7,230 nucleotides of DNA from Clostridia bacterium (GTDB taxonomy: Bacteria > Bacillota > Clostridia > Oscillospirales > CAG-382), in contig JAGADB010000137.1 in assembly GCA_017613815.1 (NCBI GenBank), positions 1 to 7,230 of the forward strand, given 5' to 3'. Positions 1-5,590 of the stretch are shown piece by piece (position 1 is the stretch's first letter; each line of letters starts with the position of its first letter). The notes beneath the pieces were generated by a model. That model searched no databases. It was given only the letters and a program-made list of their open reading frames with translations, and had not been told where the DNA came from. The translations under genes and the position numbers were made by a program.

Positions 1-60
1 CGCACGGTTTACGCTGTTATTTTCAAAAAAAGGGGTGTTTTCTCCGTTTTTCTTCTGTTT

Positions 61-143
61 TTGAAAAGGGCATATTTGAACGGTTTATAAATTTTAATAC
101 AAAATACTTTTATTTATTATAAAAAAATGTTAGAATAGTTAAA
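61..143 (+). promoter_or_regulatory. Candidate promoter region of the chromate transporter operon
   Basis: The 167 bases before the first transporter gene are strongly AT-rich and have no convincing coding content. The best single element is an extended -10 (TGTTAGAAT, 128-136), which would start transcription about 25 bases before the ATG at 168, but it has no good -35 at the usual spacing. Two alternatives lie upstream: TTGAAA (61-66) with TATAAA (86-91) at a long 19-base spacing, and TTGAAC (76-81) with TACAAA (98-103) at 16 bases. The sequence does not decide between them. No operator or riboswitch was recognised. Confidence 0.3.
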
Positions 144-167
144 ATCAAACTTATCGGGAAAAGGAAA

Positions 168-746
168 ATGAAAGAATTACTTGATCTCTATTTATCTTTT
201 TTCAAAATAGGAATACTCACCTTCGGCGGCGGATACGCAATGATTCCCATGCTTGAAAGAGAAATCGTTAAAAAAAGAAATTGGGCGACCTATGAAGAGC
301 TTATGGATTATTTTGCGGTCAGCCAGTGCACGCCCGGAGTTATTGCCGTTAACACGGCGACGTTTATCGGCTACAAAAGAAAAGGCGTAATCGGCGGTCT
401 TTTTTCGACTCTCGGCGTAATCACTCCGTCGATTATAATAATATGCCTTTTGGCAGGGATTTTAGACGTTTTTGCCGACAACGCCTACGTAAAGCACGCG
501 TTTGCGGGCATAAGCATCGCGGTATGCGCTCTTATGGTGTCCGCTCTTATAAAGATGTTCAAATCCGGCGTAAAAGACGTATTCACGCTTATTATCGCGG
601 TTTCCGCCATAGTTTTTTCGTTTTTCTTCAAGGTTTCAAACATAATAATAGTTATTTCCGCGGGCATTCTCGGCTGCATATACAAGGCGGTTTCCGAAAA
701 GCGTAAGACATCTTCAAAAAGCGCAGGCAAGGAGGGTGAAAAATGA
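168..746 (+). CDS. Chromate transporter, short CHR family, first subunit
   Basis: This 192-residue integral membrane protein matches the short, single-domain form of the CHR (chromate ion transporter) family. Such proteins are encoded as adjacent pairs that together correspond to the two halves of long ChrA. Family hallmarks are visible: the GGGYAMIP motif at residues 20-27 and the TPGVIAVNTATF segment at about 55-66, followed by several hydrophobic stretches (about 73-98, 110-130, 133-152 and 155-173). The C-terminus is a short charged cytoplasmic tail rich in Lys and Ser. The start follows a purine-rich leader (GGGAAAAGGA just before the ATG), a modest ribosome binding site. The stop overlaps the next start in an ATGA, so the pair is translationally coupled. 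Known members export chromate, but the physiological substrate of the short clostridial pairs is uncertain. Family assignment is firm; substrate is inferred. Confidence 0.93.
   Translation: MKELLDLYLSFFKIGILTFGGGYAMIPMLEREIVKKRNWATYEELMDYFAVSQCTPGVIAVNTATFIGYKRKGVIGGLFSTLGVITPSIIIICLLAGILDVFADNAYVKHAFAGISIAVCALMVSALIKMFKSGVKDVFTLIIAVSAIVFSFFFKVSNIIIVISAGILGCIYKAVSEKRKTSSKSAGKEGEK
729..735 (+). promoter_or_regulatory. Shine-Dalgarno site of the second transporter gene
   Basis: A perfect AAGGAGG lies inside the end of the first transporter gene, seven bases before the ATG at 743. Together with the ATGA stop/start overlap it fixes the start of the second gene and supports coupled translation of the pair. 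Confidence 0.85.
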
Positions 747-1147
747 GCATTTACCTTCTCATCTTCCTTGAATTCTTCAAAACCGGTCTTTTCGCGGTGG
801 GCGGCGGGCTTGCCACCTTCCCCTTTCTGTTTGCGATAGCGGAAAAATACGGCTGGTTCAGCGTAAAGCAGCTTGCCGACATGATAGCAGTATCGGAATC
901 GACGCCGGGACCGATAGGAATAAACGTTGCGACCTACTGCGGATTTACCGTTTCGGGCGTTTTCGGCGCGATTTTCGCCACTTTATCGCTCGTTTTGCCG
1001 AGTTTTATCGTAATCACGATAATTGCGGGATTACTTAAAAATTTCAGCAAAAGCAAGACGGTGAACAACTTCTTTTACGGTCTGCGTCCCGCGGTGCTCG
1101 GACTTATCGTCGTTGCTCTTTCGGGCCTTTTCAATATCGCCTTGTAA
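743..1147 (+). CDS. Chromate transporter, short CHR family, second subunit (truncated by a frameshift)
   Basis: This is the partner of the preceding CHR protein. The 134 residues read here carry the family motifs: GGGLATFPF (about 20-28) and STPGPIGINVATY (about 53-65), then hydrophobic segments at about 72-97 and 113-132. The frame stops at TAA 1145-1147 just after the conserved GLRPAVLGL region, about 50 residues short of the usual length of roughly 180-190. The missing end is present in the -1 frame immediately downstream (see 1141-1296). Re-reading C1141, or restoring one lost C, would give a continuous protein of 184 residues. The gene is therefore either recently broken, shifted during translation, or affected by a sequencing error. 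The start is supported by AAGGAGG seven bases upstream and by overlap with the first gene. Confidence 0.88.
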   Translation: MSIYLLIFLEFFKTGLFAVGGGLATFPFLFAIAEKYGWFSVKQLADMIAVSESTPGPIGINVATYCGFTVSGVFGAIFATLSLVLPSFIVITIIAGLLKNFSKSKTVNNFFYGLRPAVLGLIVVALSGLFNIAL

Positions 1148-1296
1148 ATTCCGACGCCGTAGGTCTTTTCAATATAATAAACCCGATAAAAATCGCGGTA
1201 TTCGCCCTTATTCTGTTTCTGGTGCTCAAATTCAAGAAGCATCCCGTTTTATACATAATTCTCGGCGCGCTTTTTGGTATATTATTCGCGTTTTAA
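1141..1296 (+). pseudogene. Detached C-terminal segment of the second chromate transporter (-1 frame)
   Basis: The frame starting CTT GTA AAT at 1141 encodes 51 residues that continue the transporter fold: a short polar turn (LVNSDAVGLF), then IINPIKIAVFALILFLVL, a KFKKHP loop and a final hydrophobic helix ending in ILFAF before TAA 1294-1296. It has no start codon or ribosome binding site of its own. Its hydrophobic character and its junction with the truncated upstream frame show it is the original C-terminus, separated by loss of one base around 1139-1146. No clear slippery heptamer is present at the junction, so a deletion or sequencing error is more likely than programmed frameshifting. 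Confidence 0.8.
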
Positions 1297-1310
1297 TTGA
1301 AATCACAAAG

Positions 1311-1350
1311 AAAATGCTGAAAAACTTTCGTTTTTCAGCATTTTTTTATT
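1311..1350 (+). terminator. Strong intrinsic terminator, probably bidirectional
   Basis: A 15-base-pair perfect stem (1311-1325 with 1330-1344) closes a four-base TTTC loop; its core is ATGCTGAAAAAC. On the plus strand the stem runs into a T-rich tract (1341-1353), ending the chromate transporter unit. On the minus strand the hairpin begins 15 bases after the stop codon of the exported-protein gene and is followed by TTTTCTTTG, so it could also end the convergent minus-strand operon, less efficiently. Confidence 0.9.
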
Positions 1351-1359
1351 TTTATTGAA

Positions 1360-2826
1360 TTACATTCCCGTAACAGCCGCTTCGCATGCGGGATGAATGT
1401 TATAAAGCGTATCAAACGCCATAATTTTAACGGTTGACGCGCCGTCAAACGCCGAAAGCGGGAAAGTTGAGCTTGCTCCGACCGCAAACGACCTTATGCA
1501 GTTAATCATTCTGCCGTCGTCAGCGTAGCCTGCCGCGATGAGATATGAAGGCGACGGGTTTGTGATGTTGAGGATGATTTGCTCGCCTGAAACGTATGCG
1601 CTTATTACCATCGGCTTTCTTATTTTCAGCGTGGGAATGCCGTTTTTCACGGTCCAGGTATTATCAAAATCAAAATTCATACTGTTTTCAAGGAAGTCAA
1701 GGCTTAACAGCGTGCTTCTCTCAACCGGCGTTCCCTCTACTGCCTGCAAAGAAACGGCGGAACTCGGTGAAAGCGTTATGTCGTCAGCGTAATATAAATT
1801 TCCGCTTATTCCTTCCGACGAGCTTCTGCCGACGAGCGCGCTTATATAATATCTCTTTGATTTGGGAGTTCCCGTATAGAATATGTCGCAGAGCGTAAAG
1901 CAGTTATCGAAGGCAAATCTGGTTTCCGTTTCGGAAACGCCCGAATCGGCGCCTATTATTCCGCCGACAATGCCGCCCGCGCAGAATTCGCACAGCAAAT
2001 CGAGCTCAATCGAGCCCTGCGTAAAGCAGTTCTGTACGGGATAGGTCAGTTTCTTCTGGTCGATAAGTCCGATAATTCCGCCGACGTACTGGTTTGAACG
2101 CGCCGAGCTGAAAATATCGACGTCTGAAGTATTATTCAGCACGCTTACCCTTATTTCGTCCGCCGTCTTATTGTCGATGTTGCCGACGATGCCGCCGACT
2201 ATTGATCTTAACTTTGACGAAATATACATTTTCGCGTTTACCGAGCAATTTTCGATATAATAATCCTTTTCAGCGCTGTCGGTGTTGAAATATGCGCAAA
2301 TACCGCCGGCATAAATCGTATAATCCGACTGTGCGGTAATATCAAGGTTTATAACGAACAGATTTTTAAACGTCGCGTTCACGCAATACGGGAACAGTCC
2401 TACGCAAAGCGACTGTGTGGCGTTGCTTCCCGAAACGTTTAAGGTAACGTTCTTTATGGCGTATCCGTCGCCGTCAAAGTCGCCCATAAACGGCGTATCC
2501 TCGGAATTTCCTACCGGAACCATATTCACGTCGGAAAAATCAATATCCGTCGTGAGTTTATAGCTCTTTCCTGCATACAGCATATTTCCGTTATTTACGA
2601 GATTGGCAAGTTTATTAAAATCCTCCGTACTTGAAATAAGGTACGGGTCTTCCGGCGTTCCCGAGCCGTCGAAAGAAGCCGAAAGTTCCATAACTTCCAT
2701 ATCCGGTTCCGGCGCTTCGATACAGTATTCTCTTGCACTCTCTACGCTTTCAACGATAGGAGACGCGCCCACCGCTAATACAAGAATAACAAGGGCTGCC
2801 GCTGCAAACACTATTTTCTTTATCAT
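1360..2826 (-). CDS. Exported protein with GLUG-like repeats and a C-terminal beta-domain
   Basis: This 488-residue protein is predicted to be exported. Its N-terminus is MIKK followed by a hydrophobic stretch (about residues 5-20) and a likely cleavage near ASP (21-23). Residues 53-62 (DGSGTPEDPY) begin a region typical of secreted GLUG-type beta-repeat proteins. Glycine-rich turns recur at about 142 (VGLF), 174 (GGIC), 211 (GGIVG), 249 (GGIIG) and 284 (GGIVG), a spacing of roughly 35-38 residues, and asparagine-cysteine pairs recur before several of them (193, 266, 308). The last 85 residues, ending in a VKIMAFDTLYNIHP motif, resemble a beta-sandwich domain common at the ends of clostridial extracellular proteins. 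There is no LPXTG anchor, C-terminal membrane anchor or obvious enzymatic motif. The ATG follows a strong AGGAGGA (2833-2839, six bases away). It lies 33 bases after gpmI and is the last gene of the unit. Function is unknown; a surface or adhesion role is a guess. Confidence 0.85.
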   Translation of the reverse strand: MIKKIVFAAAALVILVLAVGASPIVESVESAREYCIEAPEPDMEVMELSASFDGSGTPEDPYLISSTEDFNKLANLVNNGNMLYAGKSYKLTTDIDFSDVNMVPVGNSEDTPFMGDFDGDGYAIKNVTLNVSGSNATQSLCVGLFPYCVNATFKNLFVINLDITAQSDYTIYAGGICAYFNTDSAEKDYYIENCSVNAKMYISSKLRSIVGGIVGNIDNKTADEIRVSVLNNTSDVDIFSSARSNQYVGGIIGLIDQKKLTYPVQNCFTQGSIELDLLCEFCAGGIVGGIIGADSGVSETETRFAFDNCFTLCDIFYTGTPKSKRYYISALVGRSSSEGISGNLYYADDITLSPSSAVSLQAVEGTPVERSTLLSLDFLENSMNFDFDNTWTVKNGIPTLKIRKPMVISAYVSGEQIILNITNPSPSYLIAAGYADDGRMINCIRSFAVGASSTFPLSAFDGASTVKIMAFDTLYNIHPACEAAVTGM

Positions 2827-2859
2827 AATAAATCCTCCTGAAGATGAGATTTAATACAC

Positions 2860-4518
2860 TTATTTTATTTCTATCATACTTTCGTCCCATTTTTCCGGCG
2901 CCTTATAGCCCATAAGGTTTACAAGCGTCGCCGCAATATTGGAAAGTCCGTATTTTCCGTCTGTTTTTACGGTATAGTTTTCCGCACCGAAATTATCGTA
3001 GATGATGCACGGCACGGGATTTAAGGTATGGCTTGTCTTTGCCTTGAATTTTCCGTTTTTATCGGTTTTGGGCGCTCCCGTCTTCTTATCGGTTTCGTAC
3101 ATTTCGTCGGAATTTCCGTGGTCAGCCGTAATAATTGCGACGCCGTGAAGCTTATCGACCGTTTCGATTATCCTTGCGATGCAGAGGTCCAAAGACTCTA
3201 TTCCGACAACCGTTGCATAATAGCTGCCCGTATGTCCGACCATGTCGCCGTTCGGGAAGTTTACGCGCATAAATCTGTATTTTCCCTCTTTTGCAACTTC
3301 TATACGTCTGTCGGTTATCTCGGCGCACTTCATCCACGGTCTCTGCTCAAAAGGAATTACGTCGGACTTTATTTCCTCGTATTTTTCCGTGTTTTCGTCA
3401 AACTTTCCGCTTCTGTTGCCGTTCCAGAAATACGTTACGTGCCCGAATTTCTGGGTTTCCGAAAGCGCATACTGGTAAACGCCCGTCTTTGCAAGATATT
3501 CTCCCATGGTGTCGGTTATTTCGGGCGGGCTTACGAGGTATCTCGACGGAATATGCAGGTCTCCGTCGTATTCGAGCATGCCCGCGTAAGTTACCTTCGG
3601 GAAGCGGACTCTGTCGAATTTATCGAAGTTCTCCGTCTCAAACGCCTTTGAGATTTCTATCGCTCTGTCGCCTCTGAAATTATAGAAAACGACGCTGTCG
3701 CCGTCGCAGATTTCGCCTACCGGTTTGCCGTCCTTTGCGATTACGAACGCCGGGAGGTCCTGGTCTATGCAGCCCGTCTCTTTTCTGTACGTTTCTATTG
3801 CGTCTTTCGCACTTTCAAACTTTCTTCCCTCTCCCAGAACGTGGGTATGCCAGCCGCGCTCAACCATGCTCCAGTCCGCTTCGTATCTGTCCATGGTGAT
3901 ATTCATTCTTCCGCCGCCCGACGCTATTCTTACGTCAAAACCGTCTTTTCCGATTTCCGAGAGATATTCTTCAAACGGATTTACGTAGTCGAGCGCCGAC
4001 GTTTCTCCAACGTCGCGGCCGTCGAGAAGGATATGTATTCTTACCCTCTTTACTCCCTCTTTTTTCGCCTGCTCTATCATATATTTGAGGTGGTCTATAT
4101 GAGAATGAACGTTTCCGTCGGAAAACAGGCCTATAAAATGAAGCGTTTTGCCCGTGTCCTTTACGGATACGATTTCTTTCCATGCCTTTGATTCAAACAT
4201 CTTTCCGCTTTCAAGCGAATTGGACACGAGTTTTGCGCCCTGAGCGAAAACCTGTCCCGCTCCGAGAGCGTTATGTCCTACTTCCGAGTTTCCCATATCG
4301 TCGTCGGACGGAAGTCCGACAGCCACTCCGTGCGCCTTGAGTTTCAGCGTGGGATACTTTTCCATCAGCATATCGAGCGTCGGGGTGTTTGCGTTTTTAA
4401 CCGCGTTTCCGGGGCCGTCCGGCGCAATTCCCACGCCGTCCATTACGATGATGAAGACAGGACGTTTTTTCATTTCCTCATCATCTTTTTTAAAATTAAG
4501 TGTTTCAAGCGGGTTCAT
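2860..4518 (-). CDS. gpmI: 2,3-bisphosphoglycerate-independent phosphoglycerate mutase (long form)
   Basis: This cytoplasmic enzyme interconverts 3- and 2-phosphoglycerate in glycolysis and gluconeogenesis, using two metal ions and a phosphoserine. All expected residues are visible (numbered from the ATG at 4518): metal ligand D27 in VMDGVG; nucleophile S78 in GNSEVGHN; H138 in GNVHSH; R168-D169 in DGRD; R204 and R211 in GGGRMNITMDRYE; R282 and R285 in FRGDR; K357 in TQKFGH; D425 and H429 in NGDMVGH; D466-H467 in TADHGN; H497 in SHTLNPVP. At 552 residues it is about 40 longer than the Bacillus form. It carries an extra lysine-rich loop between TADHGN and SHT and the NFPNGDMVGHTG motif, both typical of plant and nematode enzymes. 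The ATG at 4518 is preferred because AGGAG (4526-4530) lies seven bases before it but only one base before the ATG at 4524. It lies between an mreB-like gene and the exported-protein gene. Confidence 0.96.
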   Translation of the reverse strand: MNPLETLNFKKDDEEMKKRPVFIIVMDGVGIAPDGPGNAVKNANTPTLDMLMEKYPTLKLKAHGVAVGLPSDDDMGNSEVGHNALGAGQVFAQGAKLVSNSLESGKMFESKAWKEIVSVKDTGKTLHFIGLFSDGNVHSHIDHLKYMIEQAKKEGVKRVRIHILLDGRDVGETSALDYVNPFEEYLSEIGKDGFDVRIASGGGRMNITMDRYEADWSMVERGWHTHVLGEGRKFESAKDAIETYRKETGCIDQDLPAFVIAKDGKPVGEICDGDSVVFYNFRGDRAIEISKAFETENFDKFDRVRFPKVTYAGMLEYDGDLHIPSRYLVSPPEITDTMGEYLAKTGVYQYALSETQKFGHVTYFWNGNRSGKFDENTEKYEEIKSDVIPFEQRPWMKCAEITDRRIEVAKEGKYRFMRVNFPNGDMVGHTGSYYATVVGIESLDLCIARIIETVDKLHGVAIITADHGNSDEMYETDKKTGAPKTDKNGKFKAKTSHTLNPVPCIIYDNFGAENYTVKTDGKYGLSNIAATLVNLMGYKAPEKWDESMIEIK

Positions 4519-4525
4519 ATTCATT

Positions 4526-4530
4526 CTCCT
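4526..4530 (-). promoter_or_regulatory. Ribosome binding site that decides the gpmI start
   Basis: AGGAG on the minus strand is one base from the upstream ATG (4522-4524) and seven bases from the second ATG (4516-4518). The second has normal spacing, so the product probably starts MNPLETL. Confidence 0.65.
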
Positions 4531-4541
4531 ATATGTTAAAT

Positions 4542-5558
4542 TTATTTTTTTACCTCTGTAAGTACGGATTTATAAGCGTTTGAAGACATTATCTTCATAA
4601 TTCCGTCGGCTACGCAGTCGAGCGGGTGCTTTGCGATGTTCACGGTAAGCCCCGTCTTGCTCTGCAGCATCATTGCCATGCCCGGCAAAAGCGAGCCGCC
4701 TCCGGCGAGCATTATTCCGTTTTCGTATATGTCCGCGCATAGTTCGGGCGGCGTTATTTCAAGCGTCGATTTTATGACGTCGGTTATGCTTCCTATCGGT
4801 CCGGACATCGCCTCGTTGATTTCCGCGGAATATATATTGAACACGGACGGCAGTCCCGTCGCGAGATTTCTTCCGCGCACTTCAAGCATTCCGAGGTTTG
4901 TCGATTCGTGCACCGAACCGATTTCTTTTTTTATGTCCTCGGCGGTATTTTCGCCTATCGCGACGTTGAATTTCTTTCTTATGTATTCGGCTATCGCGGC
5001 GTCGCAAGCGTCTCCCGCGACGCGGAGCGATTTTGAAACGGCAATTCCGCCCGACGCGAACACCGCGACCTCAGTCGTGCCGCCGCCTATATCGACTATC
5101 ATACTGCCTTTTGACTGCTTTATCGGCAGTCCCGCGCCTATTGCCGCCGCAACGGGTTCTTCGACCAGCGCAACGCCCGAAGCGCCCGCTTCGACAGCCG
5201 CGTTTTCAACGGCTCTTTTTTCTATTTCGTTTATACCGTAAGGTATGCAGACAATAACTTTCGGGCGGGCTATTATATACGAGCGCATAACTTTTTTGAT
5301 AAAGGTCTTCATCATAGCAAGCGTAAGGCTGAAATCGGCGATTACACCGTCTCTCAGCGGGCGCGTAGCCGTTATTCCGCGAGGCGTTTTTCCTATCATT
5401 TTCTTTGCCTCGGCGCCTATTGCGACAATTCTGTCGTCCCTCGTGTCATACGCAACGACAGACGGCTCGTTTATGACTATTCCCTTTTCTTTGGTACAAA
5501 CAAGCGTATTTGCCGTTCCCAAGTCTATTCCTATACTTATTCCCTGTAAAACAGGCAT
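4542..5558 (-). CDS. mreB: MreB-family actin-like cell-shape protein
   Basis: This is a bacterial actin that forms membrane-associated filaments and directs the cell-wall elongation machinery. From the ATG at 5558 it has 338 residues, the normal MreB/Mbl length. The actin-fold nucleotide-binding motifs are in order: phosphate-1 GIDLGTANT (10-18), RPLRDGVIADF (about 66-76), VEEPVAAAIGAG (about 132-143), phosphate-2 VDIGGGTTEV (155-164) and the adenosine motif LAGGGSLLPG (284-293). EVRGR, TGLP and TPPEL, typical of MreB rather than DnaK or FtsA, are also present. A small departure is IPYG where PSG is usual. No mreC or mreD is adjacent; the gene sits 17-33 bases from gpmI and 32 bases after the helicase-like gene. 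It could therefore be an additional paralogue (Mbl or MreBH type). The start at 5558 is preferred because the only Shine-Dalgarno sequence abuts the ATG at 5567. Confidence 0.94.
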   Translation of the reverse strand: MPVLQGISIGIDLGTANTLVCTKEKGIVINEPSVVAYDTRDDRIVAIGAEAKKMIGKTPRGITATRPLRDGVIADFSLTLAMMKTFIKKVMRSYIIARPKVIVCIPYGINEIEKRAVENAAVEAGASGVALVEEPVAAAIGAGLPIKQSKGSMIVDIGGGTTEVAVFASGGIAVSKSLRVAGDACDAAIAEYIRKKFNVAIGENTAEDIKKEIGSVHESTNLGMLEVRGRNLATGLPSVFNIYSAEINEAMSGPIGSITDVIKSTLEITPPELCADIYENGIMLAGGGSLLPGMAMMLQSKTGLTVNIAKHPLDCVADGIMKIMSSNAYKSVLTEVKK

Positions 5559-5567
5559 AGAGCACAT

Positions 5568-5574
5568 CCTCTCT
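5568..5574 (-). promoter_or_regulatory. Ribosome binding site that decides the mreB start
   Basis: AGAGAGG on the minus strand directly abuts the ATG at 5565-5567, leaving no spacer, and is nine bases from the ATG at 5556-5558. Translation from the second ATG (MPVLQG) is therefore more likely. Confidence 0.6.
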
Positions 5575-5590
5575 AAGTAGTAAGTTCAAT

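Noticed and set aside
20..67. Inverted repeat TTTTCAAAAA / TTTTTGAAAA
   Set aside because: Ten AT-only-type pairs with a 28-base loop is weak and expected by chance in such AT-rich sequence, and it has no terminator-like tail.
1..122. Open frames at the left edge that might be the end of an upstream gene
   Set aside because: Frames 1 and 3 are open to 90 and 122, but they are short, low-complexity and rich in Phe/Lys from the AT-rich sequence. Nothing recognisable is encoded.
1124..1147. Programmed -1 frameshifting in the second transporter gene
   Set aside because: No X XXY YYZ heptamer is present before the stop. Slipping at CTT TTC would replace the conserved LFNIA by unrelated residues, so a lost base near 1141 fits better.
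1113..1358. An 81-codon plus-strand frame across the end of the second transporter
   Set aside because: Its translation is Arg/Ser-rich and unlike a transporter. The true continuation of the transporter is in a different frame (1141-1296), and this one runs through the terminator hairpin.
3028..3651. A 207-codon open frame on the plus strand
   Set aside because: It is antisense to gpmI, which is certain from its catalytic motifs. The plus-strand product has no coherent features.
4636..5241. A 201-codon open frame on the plus strand
   Set aside because: It is the antisense of the mreB-like gene, whose protein has all family motifs. The plus-strand translation is Ser/Ala/Pro-rich with no recognisable motif.
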